Below, one piece after another: positions 34,408-45,400 of a stretch of DNA of 64,000 nucleotides. Source of the DNA: Brachypalpus laphriformis. Lineage: Eukaryota; Arthropoda; Insecta; Diptera; Syrphidae. Position 1 is the stretch's first letter; every line of letters starts with the position of its first letter. The notes beneath the pieces are model-generated. The model was not told the origin of the DNA, did not search any database, and saw nothing but the letters and a program-made list of their open reading frames with translations. A program made the position numbers and the translations under genes. The DNA lies in contig OX246756.1 in NCBI GenBank assembly GCA_945910035.1, positions 77,246,808-77,310,807 of the forward strand, given 5' to 3'.

Positions 34408-35420
34408 ATGTCACCTTTTAAAAGGGACATGAGAACCGTTTCGAAGCCTCACTCAGACGCACGCGAAAGCTCAAGTGGTAGCAAAGAAACCAAAAAAGCA
34501 AACTCTTTGGTCGAAGCACAGGAGCAACCCACCAAATTAGGACCTGCCTTGCCCTCAAATTTTTTGCCACCGAATTTGAAAAGCAGCTAGCTTGAGAATA
34601 ACTCAGGGTAACGAAGTTCCCAAGTTATTCACATGAGTTACCTTCATACCCGAAGAAGACATTATCCAAGGACGCAAGGGACCATTCAGGATCTCAAGGC
34701 AGAACACCGACGTCTCCACAAAAGGATGGTGAGTCCTCAGGATCTTTAAGGAGGAAAACTGGGATGAAACCATAACTTTCTCACTTGATGAGAAATCCAA
34801 GGATTACATCCTAAACCAAGGTTGGAAAATATTCCGTAATTTCTCGCAGGTCCTGATTAGAATTAAAGGACTATTGAAGCCGGTTCAGAGTAAATAACCT
34901 GGAGCTGCGACTGAGGACAGAGGTAAGGCACATCCAAAGTTCAGCGTTCAGCAACTGCTCGGCGTGTGAAATGAATAGGAATTGGTTTGAATGGGAGCTG
35001 TTTAAACTTTATGATGCCAAGACTACTCTGTAGTTTCCAATAAGTATGGCAAAAATTTGTATTAAGAATTGGCTTAGAGAAAAAGCGCATCATTACTGGA
35101 CGGAAACTGAAGGTAACAGACAAGCCTAGACCTTTCTGGCAAATACTTCTCTCAAAAGAACGAAGCAACTCCTACAATTAACTTCGAAAAGCCACAGGTT
35201 TCCTAACAGGTCAGTGCCGAGTGAAAAGGCAATATCTGCAGAATGTGTAACGAAGAAGATGAAGAATCCGCAGAACATATCTAAGGTCGCTGTAACTGTC
35301 TAATCAGAACACGTCATCGTTATTTAGGTAAAGTCTATCTTGAAGAACTATCTGCAAGCTCACTCAAAAGCATAGTTCATATCATCACCCAATCGGGCAT
35401 ATTGAGTGAGCTGTAAGATC
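34408..35420 (+). pseudogene. LOA-type LINE remnant: ORF1 piece joined to RNase H/C-terminus
   Basis: 34408-34590 is a polar Ser/Lys-rich stretch possibly from ORF1. 34735-34870 reads WDETITFSLDEKSKDYILNQGW, an ORF1-type block. From about 35070 the frames give AHHYWTETEGNRQA, a stop, TFLANTSLKRTKQLL. Then NICRMCNEEDEESAEHI, a stop, GRCNCLIRTRHRYLG and SLKSIVHIITQSGIL end at the stop at 35413-35415. The zinc-like C-x2-C-x9-H-x4-C block closes LOA ORF2 proteins. The endonuclease and RT are absent, so a large internal deletion joins the two ends. The 3' UTR (GGATATCACAATAGGCCC..) follows to about 35480. Confidence 0.6.
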
Positions 35421-35489
35421 AGAGGATATCACAATAGGCCCAATGTGGCCGCAGTGATAAGGCGACCTAATCTGACCACTTACAAGAAT

Positions 35490-36480
35490 CTACAATCTAC
35501 AATCCTGTCTCTAGCTGCTTCCCTTGCTGAGTTCCAGGTTTCTCTGCCATCCTTGAAATTTTTTTCCAGTGTGTTGTTCCACGATGTCTTCGGCCTTCCT
35601 CTTCTGTTATATATATATATATATATATATGTGTGTATACGAGTATATACATAGATATATTATATTTGGCCCAACAGCTCTTTAAGTGCCAGGGCCCAGC
35701 TTCTCGCAACCACTCATATTGTGTGCGTTATATTTTTCACACGAATGGAAGGGACCTACAGTTTAGTGCTGTATCCGAAGGGCAATTAGTTTTAAGAAGC
35801 TTTCTCGAGACAAGAATACTGTCGGATATTTGCCAGACTTTTGCGAGAGGTGGAACCGCAAAAAAATTGTTTGGTATTTTCTGGGATTCGAACTTGGAGC
35901 CTTACACGCAGTGCCTCGCCACACTAACTACTTACGCCACGGCGCCCACAACCTTTGGTTCTAGCTTCCTATATTTTCTGTTTTCATCCATTCTTACTTG
36001 ATCTCCAAATCTATCTAAGTTTCTTATCTTCCATGGTTTTTTTTCGCTGATTCTCATTTAGCTCATTTCCTTTTAGGATGTCTTCATTTATTTTTCCATC
36101 AGTTTTCCTTACTTCTATAACTCTTTGAAGGTGCTTTATTTCCATGGCATGTACTTGTTTCTATTGTCTTTCAGAAATTCACCATTTTTCATCCCCATGC
36201 AACAGTACTGGTAGGTACACAGACTTACAAATTGATAATTTACTGGCTCGAGTTATTTCTTTATGGTTCAGGTATTTTTTCTGCAACACCACATACAGCC
36301 TATTTATGGCTTTAATCCTTGCCTTCAAATCATCCTCTGAGTTACCCTTGTTTTTGATGTCGCCTCCTAGATACTTATAGCTTTTCACTTGCTCAAAAGT
36401 CACTCGATCCACATTCACTCTTTCCAGCCATTTTAAATTTCTTACCACCATCACCTAAGTTTTTTCGACATTGGGCTGTA
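35490..36480 (-). pseudogene. RTE-type LINE C-terminal remnant, family C, SINE-interrupted
   Basis: On the minus strand: NVEKT.VMVVRNLKWL, then FEQVKSYKYLGGDIKNKGN and NRLYVVLQKKYLNHKEITRASKL, then SVYLPVLLHGDEKW (36470-36179). This is the RT connection region (LxYG.E.W pattern). After degraded sequence, RRFGDQVRMDENRKYRKLEPK (about 36020-35960) is interrupted by SINE copy E. The tail RGRPKTSWNNTLEK and ETWNSAREAARDRI (about 35600-35490) follows. The HVxRMDENR...RGRPR..W sequence is the RTE tail. The family differs from A and B. Confidence 0.65.
35663..35948 (-). mobile_element. SINE family 1, copy E (minus)
   Basis: The reverse complement has the GGGCGCCGTGGCGTAAGTAG start, the box B-like GTTCGAATCCC and the GGGCCAAATATA end. 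On the plus strand a (TA)n run (35609-35631) and ATATAC repeats precede it, probably its expanded 3' tail. It interrupts the RTE tail between LEPK and RGRPK. No clean target duplication was found. Confidence 0.88.
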
Positions 36481-36749
36481 GATTTTAAGAGGTGTTGATG
36501 GTTCTCGTGTGACCAGGTTGTTTGCCATCAGTTGAGCTTGCAATTTATTAGTTTTCGATTAGGTTTTAAGAAGTTAATTATTGACTTTGCAGGTTGGATT
36601 TCTCTCCAAAACTAACTTGTTCCACATCACTGGAAGAGAGTAGAGGTAACTCTTCGGTAGCTCGCATTACGGCGATTATTAGCACCAGGTCTCCCCGACT
36701 AAAAATCTGCACAGCCACCTGACTTTCTTCTCTTCTGCTAGGTAAGCAT

Positions 36750-37041
36750 CCAATATTCTGGATGTACATACCTACAGATGATCCAACGTCGTCTGACTAT
36801 TCTCTTGCTGCAGCTAATTTCAGAGCTTGACTGTCCAACGAGAAGAAGCTGAAAATCGCCCAGAAGAAAAAACTTGACGTTGGACGCCTTAGCACTCCTG
36901 AAGTAGTCAGAGCCTACAAAACGTTCAGAGCTGAAAATCTCTTTGTAGTGCATTTACCAACCACAAACGGTAACAACGAGATAGCCGAGACCACTTTGGA
37001 CAACCATTCACAATCGAGAAGGAACAGGTGGTATGAAGATG
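36750..37041 (+). pseudogene. RTE family A endonuclease-end fragment, host of the full-length RTE
   Basis: Frames give ILDVHTYR (near 36757), then SSDYSLAAANFRA, a stop, LSNEKKLKIAQKKKLDVGRLSTPEVVRAYKTFRAENL. This corresponds to the end of the RTE endonuclease and the linker (compare SILDVRTFR..LDHYLVVAK in the element at 2640). It was split by insertion of the RTE at 37042-40538, whose 16-bp duplication occupies 37026-37041. Confidence 0.55.
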
Positions 37042-40000
37042 TTCCCCGTGCAGGGACGGGTTAAGAATATCACTGCAGCGCCCCCCCAACAACCAGCGCT
37101 TGTCGTAAAAGGCGACTAAGGGGACAAATCAGATCTAGGCAATATAACACCCAAGTGAGCCTAGCGACACATATACTACCTTAAAAACCCTCCCACAAGT
37201 GTGCATGCGAGTCCGTGGGTTGACACGACTGGAGATCACCGGTGTCATAAAAGAAAGATCAAACAATACTAAAACAGGAGCATGCACGTGTCAAACAACA
37301 AACACCATCGCAATATGGTGCAAAAAATTGTATTGCAAAACTGTATCATTATGGTAATACTTGCAAAAAGGAAAGGCACTACCCCGCCAGGCACTACCAC
37401 TGCTGTGCATGGTACTGATCCTGGACCGAGCAGAAATGTTCGGGTCAGAGCTATACGGATTCCGGGCGCTAGCAAAATAATGAAACAGTTTGGATGCAAT
37501 TTGAGGGTCGCAAGTTGGAACGTTGGAAGCATGACCGGTCGAAGTTACGAGCTGGAAGAGATGATGAATAGAAGGCGGGTGGACATCTTGTGTGTCCAAG
37601 AGACGAAATGGAAAAACACCGGGAATCGGGCGCGTTTCTTGGACGTTAGGACAAAAGATTACAAGATGTTCTACTACGGAACGGAAAAGTCTAAGAACGG
37701 AATCGGTATCATCCTTGCGGCAGAGCTACTTGGTAACGTCTTGAGCATTTCGAAGTCCAGCGACCGTTTGATGTCTCTCAAACTAGTAATACAAGGAGAG
37801 GTGTGGAATATTGTCAGTGCATATGCTCCCCACGATGGGTACAATCAGAGAGATAAAGATGCATTTTGGCTAGATTTCCACAATCTCCTTAAGAACATCC
37901 CAAAGGAAGAATTTCTATTTGTTGGAGGAGATTTGAATGGACATGTCGGGAAATCAAACGAAGACTATGAAGACTGCCATGGAGGACTAGGATATGGCAC
38001 CAGGAACCTTCCTGGTGAAGACATCCTAAGCATGTGCAAATCACACGGTCTTATCGTGTTAAATACCATGTTCATCAAACAAAGCCGACACCTGATCACT
38101 TACAGCAGTGGTGGAGATGAAACTCAGATTGACTACCATTTGGTAGGCAGTTTCATGAAGCCCCGGGTAAAAGATTGCAAAGTGATCCTGGGAGAGGCAA
38201 TCGCTCGGCAACACCGTCTCCTGCTAACAGAAATTTTTATGAAAACACCGAAGAAAAGCAAACAAACAAGGGTCTCTGAGAAAATCAAGTGGTACAATCT
38301 GGACAAAGAAAAAGGCGAAGCTTTTGTTTTCGTAATGAAAAATTACCTCTCTCACACCATCAACGGAGCTGAGGATGAAGAGTGCAGAGCACAAAATATG
38401 TGGGATTCCCTACAGCGAACTTGCTTAAATAAGGCCAAAGCACTGCTAGGAGCTTCAAAAGGCCACCATCAACACGCCAAAGAAACATGGTGGTGGAGTA
38501 ATGAAGCTAAGAAAGTGATAAATGAGAAGAAAGCGGCTTTCAAAGCTTGGTCAAAGTGCCCCTCTAATAATAATGACGAAAAAGCTCGCCTCGAAATGGA
38601 ATACAGATGCTGCAAGAAAAAAGCGAAGAAGAAGTGCGCCCAGCTTCAAGCAGAGAGTACGGAGGGCCTGTATCGGGAGCTGGAGAAAATATTTTCCCAA
38701 GTTGCTGATGCAAACCAGGCTATCCAGGAGCTGCGAAGACACAATATCAACAAGAGCGCCACTATCTTCAAAATAGCCGCCCAAAGAAGGAACAATGCTC
38801 AGGAGATTCGTTCGCCAAAGTTCATTAGCAATGCTCATGGCCAGCTTCTTGTGGATGACGACAAAATTCTGCAGAGGTGGCGACAGTATTGTGAAGAGCT
38901 TTTAAATGAACAGTTTCCCCGGCTATACTTTCCAAGAGCCACCCCTAACTGTGAAGAAATAGCCGACATTACAGTCGAAGAAGTTAGTGAGGCGGTCAAA
39001 TACTCCAAAAAACGAAAAGCGGTTGGGCCAGACGAGATACCCTCTGAGTTCTGGAAAAAGATGGGAGACATCGGGTTCAGATGGCTCAGAATTCTTATCT
39101 CCAAATTCGTGAGAGGTGATCCAATGCCGAATCAATGGAGGGAAAGTTACCTCCTCCCTGTATACAAAGGGAAGGGTGATACGCGAAACTGTGATAACTA
39201 CCGTTCGATCAAGCTGATGTCACACACCATGAAGATCGTTGAGCGGGTATTAGGTGGCCGACTGCGAAAAATAATTCGGCTATCTGATGATCAGTGCGGG
39301 TTTGTCTCGGGTAAATCAACCACAGATGCAATCCAAAGTATAAGGATCATAATGGAAAAGCATCGTGATTCCTTAAGGGACTTGCATATTGTATTGGTTG
39401 ACTTTGAAAAGGCATTCGACAGACAACCACGAGATCTGATATGGGTGGCGCTAAGACATCGAGGGGTTCCAGAAACCTATGTGCAGATGATCATGGACAT
39501 GTACGAAGGAGCAAAGACAAAAGTAAGATGCCCCGCTGGAGTAACCGAAGAGTTCCCAATCAAAGTCGGGGTGCACCAGGGAAGCGTTTTAAGTCCTTTG
39601 CTCTTTATTACAGTCCTTGATTATCTGCTTGAAGGTAAAGTGATGGACCCCAAGGTACATCAGTTATTCTTTGCTGACGATGGAGCCATCATAAGTGAGG
39701 ATCCTACATCCCTGCAACGAGCACTTGATGTGTGGGTGGACGTTTTGGAGGGAAATGGGTATCGCATTAGTTCAAAAAAGACAGAGTACTTGTGCTGCCC
39801 GTTCTCTGATCCACTCAGGCCTATTCCAGACATTTATTTGAATGGAACAGTGCTTCCCAAGTGCGAAAAGTTCAAATATCTGGGATCTATGATCAATAGC
39901 AAAGCAACTTGTGATGACGACATCAATCATCGTGTAAGCGTAGGGTGGATGAAGTGGCGAGAAAATTCCGCTATCTTCTGTGACAGAAAAATGCCCCCTA

Positions 40001-40538
40001 AGTTGAAAGGAAGGCTCTACACCGCAGTTGTACGTCCAGCGCTCACATACGGTTCACAATGTTGGACGATGTACAAAAAGTATGAGAGTAAATTAACGGC
40101 AGCTGAGATGAAGATGCTTCGCATGACAGCAGGAGTGACCAAGCTTGATCGAATAAGAAGTTCGAAGATCCGTGGAAGCTTTCACATCAAGGAAACCATC
40201 GTACACAAATTAGAGCGCGACCGGCTCAGCTGGTATTGCCACGTTCAAAGAAGAGATCATTTGAACCCTGTTAAAAAGGCAATATCTATGCACGTTCCAA
40301 AGACATCGCGATGTAGGAAAGGCAGGCCTATAAACGCCTGGATCAGACAAATGCGACGACATCGGCATTTCATTGGCCTCAGTAACCGAGTGATCCAAAA
40401 TCGGCAGGCCTGCCGATATTTTCTGAGGTCAAATAGGCGAACCCCACAGGCGGATCAGTAGAAATGCAGTGAAGTGGGAGGGCTGTGATCCCTTGTTTTC
40501 GGATCATAGCCTCGCTGATAAAAGGAAGAAGAAGAAGA
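37042..40538 (+). mobile_element. Full-length RTE-type LINE with target duplication and GAA tail
   Basis: A 16-bp duplication AGGTGGTATGAAGATG lies at 37026-37041 and again at 40539-40554. Between them are a 240-bp 5' UTR with a GTCGTAAAAGGCGACTAA phrase (seen before in RTE leaders), one long ORF, a 77-bp 3' UTR and a (GAA)n tail. Full length plus an unbroken ORF make this the best-preserved element in the window. Two ~100-bp relatives of its 3' end lie at 5704-5802 and 49143-49242. Confidence 0.92.
37282..40461 (+). CDS. RTE endonuclease-reverse transcriptase, intact 1059 codons
   Basis: The protein nicks target DNA and copies its RNA by target-primed reverse transcription. A basic N-terminus (1-70) precedes the APE-type endonuclease (about 73-320): ASWN (N80), CVQETKW (E107), YAPHDG (Y181), GGDLNGHVG (D217, N219), TQIDYH (D284) and RQHRLLL (H311). 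A linker of about 240 residues is rich in Lys and Ala. RT follows: KRKAVGPDEIPSEFW (about 577), GDTRNCDNYRSIKLMSHTMKI, DQCGFVSGKSTTDAI, VDFEKAFD (about 706), HQGSVLSPLLF, FADD (797-800) and FKYLGSMI. The C-terminus is WYCHVQRRDHLNP..CRKGRPINAW. All key residues I can check are present and there is no internal stop. ATG 37282 is the first in-frame start after the 5' UTR. Expression is not shown by sequence. Confidence 0.93.
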   Translation: MHVSNNKHHRNMVQKIVLQNCIIMVILAKRKGTTPPGTTTAVHGTDPGPSRNVRVRAIRIPGASKIMKQFGCNLRVASWNVGSMTGRSYELEEMMNRRRVDILCVQETKWKNTGNRARFLDVRTKDYKMFYYGTEKSKNGIGIILAAELLGNVLSISKSSDRLMSLKLVIQGEVWNIVSAYAPHDGYNQRDKDAFWLDFHNLLKNIPKEEFLFVGGDLNGHVGKSNEDYEDCHGGLGYGTRNLPGEDILSMCKSHGLIVLNTMFIKQSRHLITYSSGGDETQIDYHLVGSFMKPRVKDCKVILGEAIARQHRLLLTEIFMKTPKKSKQTRVSEKIKWYNLDKEKGEAFVFVMKNYLSHTINGAEDEECRAQNMWDSLQRTCLNKAKALLGASKGHHQHAKETWWWSNEAKKVINEKKAAFKAWSKCPSNNNDEKARLEMEYRCCKKKAKKKCAQLQAESTEGLYRELEKIFSQVADANQAIQELRRHNINKSATIFKIAAQRRNNAQEIRSPKFISNAHGQLLVDDDKILQRWRQYCEELLNEQFPRLYFPRATPNCEEIADITVEEVSEAVKYSKKRKAVGPDEIPSEFWKKMGDIGFRWLRILISKFVRGDPMPNQWRESYLLPVYKGKGDTRNCDNYRSIKLMSHTMKIVERVLGGRLRKIIRLSDDQCGFVSGKSTTDAIQSIRIIMEKHRDSLRDLHIVLVDFEKAFDRQPRDLIWVALRHRGVPETYVQMIMDMYEGAKTKVRCPAGVTEEFPIKVGVHQGSVLSPLLFITVLDYLLEGKVMDPKVHQLFFADDGAIISEDPTSLQRALDVWVDVLEGNGYRISSKKTEYLCCPFSDPLRPIPDIYLNGTVLPKCEKFKYLGSMINSKATCDDDINHRVSVGWMKWRENSAIFCDRKMPPKLKGRLYTAVVRPALTYGSQCWTMYKKYESKLTAAEMKMLRMTAGVTKLDRIRSSKIRGSFHIKETIVHKLERDRLSWYCHVQRRDHLNPVKKAISMHVPKTSRCRKGRPINAWIRQMRRHRHFIGLSNRVIQNRQACRYFLRSNRRTPQADQ

Positions 40539-40669
40539 AGGTGGTATGAAGATGCACACAAACAAACATTGCATTGCAAAACAAATTCAGAAAAATAAAT
40601 AGAAGTGTGTATATCTACTTGCATCTTACGCAGAATGAAGATTTTTTTAGAGTTCGTATTCTGAAAGAA

Positions 40670-40830
40670 ATTAAATTTGAGTATTCTACAGGGAAGTGTC
40701 TTTGGACGAACGCCATTATTATATACAAGTGATACACTACTTGCGATTTATACAATCAAAGCTACAGTCGCAAATGACAGTGCGATTCTATTTGTTTATG
40801 GAGAATATGTGGAAAAATACTACCAGAACC
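40670..40830 (+). pseudogene. Tiny Jockey RT fragment
   Basis: The frame from 40677 reads ILQGSVFGRTPLLYTSD and then TVANDSAILFV. This is the Jockey RT stretch GILQGSVLGP..YLLYTSDLP..FADDTAIL, with the catalytic first Asp changed to Asn. Nothing else of the element is adjacent. 40555-40670 and 40830-41016 hold no recognised feature. Confidence 0.55.
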
Positions 40831-41016
40831 CGCATCTTTTTTTTTTCTTAAATTGGAGGTTTTCTTGCATTTTTCTCCAAAATATTGTATATTTCCTAAA
40901 TGACTTTCAAAATTGTTAAAATAATGTTTCAGTAGAAAGATAAAAATATATCATATCTCTGAATTGTATTGTAAAATGTGTGGTAGCGAATGTAAATTAT
41001 ATTGCAGAATAAAGTA

Positions 41017-41034
41017 TATCTATCTATCTATCTA
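41017..41034. repeat. (TATC)n microsatellite
   Basis: About four and a half TATC units follow AATAAAG. It is a likely LINE-type 3' tail directly before the LOA remnant at 41038. Confidence 0.7.
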
Positions 41035-41037
41035 TTC

Positions 41038-41735
41038 AGACAGCTAGGCAGCACTAAGGGCCCTTAATTCCTATACAGTAGGGTCAAAGCACATGTGGGA
41101 CTGTCTCGACGTCTTCAATAACCTCGCATCCACAAATCCGGTTACCCTAGCATGGATTCCTGGACACGAGGACTTTGAGGGGAACGAACGCGCGGATTGT
41201 CTGGCGAAAAGAGGCACTGGGCGCCCACTCATCGGCCATGAGCCCTAATTCGGGGTACCCCCCAGTGGTATCAACTCTACAATTACAAAACGGGAAGTTA
41301 AAGAACTCGCCAAACACTGGGCCTAAGACAAGAGAAAAAGTTCATAAACCGCAACAAAAATAGAGCAAGCAAGCTACTTGAATTCAGCAAATACGATTTG
41401 CGAACGCTAACGGGCTACCTAACCGGACATTGTCCACTCAGGTACCATCTAAATAGAATAAAACTACAGATACAGCCATGTGCAGACCCTGTGGGGAACA
41501 AATAGCTGAACATATTCTTTGTGAACGCCCAGGGGCCGCAAAGAAACGATGACTCCATCTAACGCGGGTCTCTATGGGCCCAGCGGATACCTGAAACATG
41601 GAACCCAAGACATTATTGAGGTTTATCAGAAGCCTCCATTCTTAATTCTGGTTAACCATTGGGCCAGCACAATAGATCTTTTAGGTCGCAGTGCACTTAG
41701 GTCCCAATCATCGTATCGTATCGTATTAGTTTACG
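41038..41735 (+). pseudogene. LOA-type LINE fragment: RNase H and C-terminus
   Basis: Successive frames read AWIPGHEDFEGNERADCLAKRGT (41155-41220), LTGYLTGHCPLRYHLNRIKLQ (41410-41470), a Cys/His stretch around CADP..AEHILCERPGA (41485-41535) and a tail with EVYQKPPFLILVNHWASTIDLLG. The PGHxxxxGNExAD pattern contains RNase H active residues, and the C-terminal LTGHC block is typical of R1/LOA proteins. Many frameshifts are present. Confidence 0.65.
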
Positions 41736-42430
41736 GATATTTGGTTAAAGCAGTCTTTTGACTTTAAAGGAACTCCTACAAAACCCTTTATATAAGCTAA
41801 TCAAGTGGGCAGTTCGGTGTGATTTGGCTTTAAACGCCCACAAAATTCAACTGATACTCTTCTCTAGCAAATATTTAATCTTGATCGTATACTTAAGCTT
41901 AACTTTCTCCAACGAAGCAAAATATTTGGGTCTTATTTTCGATGGAAAACTAAGTTGGAAACACGAAATTCCAGAAAAATTCGAGAAGGCTACAGGGACA
42001 CTTTTCTCCCACAAAAAGTCTATTGGGAACAGATGGGACTTCCAACCTTGTATAACTCAATGGCTCTACGTTTTGATTATAACACCGATTCTTACGTATG
42101 AGGTGGTTGTCTAGTGGACTGCCTTAGATAAAACCATAATCCACGGCAAGCTAAGTAAAATCCAAAGATCAACTTGTTTGCGCATAAGCGGAGCATTTCA
42201 AACGACACCCTCTGCATCATTGGACATTTTGTTTCATCTAAGACCTCTTGAAATCTTTGGTAGGCAAATGGTAGCTAGCGCAGTCGTTCTTCTTAAAGAC
42301 ATCTCACAGTGATTCAGTAAAGAATGTGTCTGAGCCTCCAATTTAAAAAATATCAAGGTTGCTTCTGAAAAACTTTCAGGTTACCATTCCTTCCACGTCA
42401 TTCTGGGAGGAAGAGATTTATCTGAGAGAC
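41736..42430 (+). pseudogene. LOA-type LINE fragment: RT thumb/connection
   Basis: It reads SNEAKYLGLIFDGKLSWKHEI, then ATGTLFSHKKSIGNRWDFQP, ITPILTYEVVV, a stop, WTALDKTI, then KIQRSTCLRISGAFQTTPSASLDILFHLRPLEIFG. This lies N-terminal of RNase H in LOA proteins, yet here it follows the RNase H/C-terminal piece at 41038. Two copies or a rearrangement must therefore be involved. Confidence 0.65.
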
Positions 42431-42439
42431 AGGACGATT

Positions 42440-45400
42440 GACGTCTACACCACCGTTCAGTGACGACCAGTAAGAAATTTTATACATACGATGAGGTTGA
42501 CTTGCAGCCAATTCTCGTCATTTTGAATGATCAGTGGGAGAACTTCCACGCAGCACAATCTGAAGTAGACTGTATGTGTGGTGAAACTTCTCTGGGAACC
42601 GAGGAGGCTCAACGTGTGCAAGGCGAGGAGTGGTACCCTGTTACGTTGGCCAACTTTTCGAGACAGCAGCTGAAGCTGAAATCAGTTGCTCAAGATAATA
42701 AGTCACAAGTTGTTGCGCTCAAACACGCTGAAGTAACTAGCGTCAATGAACTTACCACACTCTTCAGGAGACCCGGTTGATTGGAGGCCATTTCGAGACG
42801 TTTTCTCTGCGCTAAAACAACGAAACTTCCTTGGCAGGCTATCAGAAGCTCAATTTCCTTCCATGCAGTTTGCAAGGGGAAGCGCTCTATGTAATTAAAA
42901 CATTCCCTATCACTGATGGCAATTACCAAAAAGCGTGGGAGTAACTTCCAAAAGGATACAACGTGGAGCGCATCATAGTCGATGCTGATTTCAAAGCCAT
43001 GTTTGCACTACCTAAACTAGCCGTGGAGTCATTTTCAAGCATATGATTACTGTTGGATAACAGTCAGGCACTATCGTTTTCTTAAAACGTTTGGCAGACC
43101 AGTATCAAATTGGGACGATTGGCTTGTGCATCTCACCATCAGCAAGCTGGAACAAGAAACTCATGAACAGTGGGAGATGATACAGAAGGGCGACAAGATG
43201 CCGACACGTTCCAAATGCTAGTTGATTTCTTGGAAGCAAGGTGTCGCTCTGTGGGCGCCGAGGCGTAAGTGGTTAGTGTGTCGGATCACTAGGCATGAGG
43301 TTCCAAGTTCGAATCCCAGAAAACACCAAAAAGTTTTTTCACGGTCCCACATCTCGCGAGTGTCTGACAAACATCCGAGGGTATTGTTGTCACGGAAAAC
43401 GTTCTCAAATCGCCGTTCGGATACGGCACTAAACTGTAGGTCCCTTCCATTAGTGTGAAAAATATAACGCACACAACATGAGTGGTTGTGAGAAGCTAGG
43501 CCCTGGCACTTAAAGAGCTATTGCGCCAAATAAATGTATATAAGGTGTCGCTCTTTAGATGCTATCAGTTCGCACAAGCCCAGCCTCTAGCAATCATCCG
43601 CACCCAAAGTCAAAAGTAAGAACGCATCCGCTTTCACCCTCACCTGAAAGCAGCTGAAAGGTGCACTTTCTGCGGGGCAAAACACAGAATCCATGGTTGC
43701 GATAAGTACAGATCTCTGTCAGTTGCAAATCGAATTTTCTTCGCCAAAGAGAAGCTACTATGCAGTAATTGCTTTTCAAACGGACATCATCAGAAGAGTT
43801 GTCGCAGCACACACATATGTCGCTTGTGCAAGGCTCATCATCACACGCTGCTACACAATATGCAGAGTTCATACAGGAGTGTATCAACCTGGGGTACATG
43901 GAAGAGATCGTAGATACCCCACGTCTGGGAGAACATTTCTACATGCCTCATAGGGCAGTCATCAAAGAATACCGCAGTGCCACTAAACTCAGGGTTGAGT
44001 TCAACAACTCATCGAAAACGAGCATTGGGTTTTCTCTCAATGATGCCGAACTGGTTAGCCCACAGCTTCGAACTGATCTCTTTTTCACCCTGCTTCGTTT
44101 TCGCACTCATCGCTTTGCTATGAGCGCTGACGTAGCAAAAATGTACCGCCCAGTGCGAGTCGATAAATCCCACATCGACTTTCAGCGCATCGTCTGGCAC
44201 CGAACCTCTGCAGATCCAATTAAGGATTTGCGGACATATGACGTAGCTTCAGCTTCTCATCTGGCTGTCAAGGTCCTACAGCAAACAGCTACTAGCGAAG
44301 TACGTGATTTTCCCCTAGCTGCTGAAAACGTTCAACGTGATTTCTACATGGATGATCTCTTAACCGCCTGTTACGATAAGTTGGACATGAAACACTTACA
44401 GAGCCAGGTCTCTTGCATGCTCCTACGAGGGGTTTCCAGCTTAGAAAATAGGCTTCGAACTCTGCGCTTGTCCTCAGCTCTATCTCTTCCGAAGAACATG
44501 AAATAAGGCCAACGGTGGATTTTTCTGGTTCTGAAACTGTCAAGGCACTAAGACTTCAGTGGCAACCATCATTTGATGTTTTCGCATACAGCGTCCAGGT
44601 TTATGATTTAAATACTCTAAATCTCACTAAGCGTCTTTTACTTTCAGATACTACGAAGTTATTTGAGCCCCTAGGCTTACTTTATCCGAGACCGTTATAG
44701 CTAACATCATATTCCAACGTCTTTGGAAACCGAAGGTCGACTGGAACGTCGCTGTACCTGAGGTCGTAAAGCGAAAACGGCTCACTTTCGCGAGAATCAA
44801 AGTACCAAGGTGGTTGGGCACTACCGAACCAAGTGAAATCTCGGATCTTCACGGATTCGCGGATGCATCCCAAACCGCATATGCAGCCGTCATTTACGCA
44901 AGCACCATAAGCTGTAGTGGTTTCGTTACTGTTTGACTTGACCCATCGGACAGCAATGTATACGGACGGACAGATTCCCGTGGCGATGGCCTGCGTACGT
45001 CAGCCCGCAGCAAGTGATGCACGTTTGTCGCCAATCGCGAGACGCAGATCCAAGAAGCTATACCCCCAGCTAACTGCTTTCAGGTCCCAACGGCGCAAAG
45101 CCCAGCTGAATGCGCTTCAAAGGGAATGCCACCACAAGATCTTAAGGACTTCGCGCTCTGATGGGACGGACCTAACTGGTCGACTCAATATGAGCGGCCA
45201 CCGCAACAGCTATTTATTACCACTATTGACCAGAAGTCCAATACAGTTAACGTCTACATGGCCACCCGACCGCCGGTATTTGAAATCTGGGGCCTCATTA
45301 ACTCCATTTGTCCTTAGGTTCATCAACAATATACGGTATGGTCGCTCTCATAGAGGACAAATCTACATCGCGTTGCTCATTGAAACATCATAGACACAAC

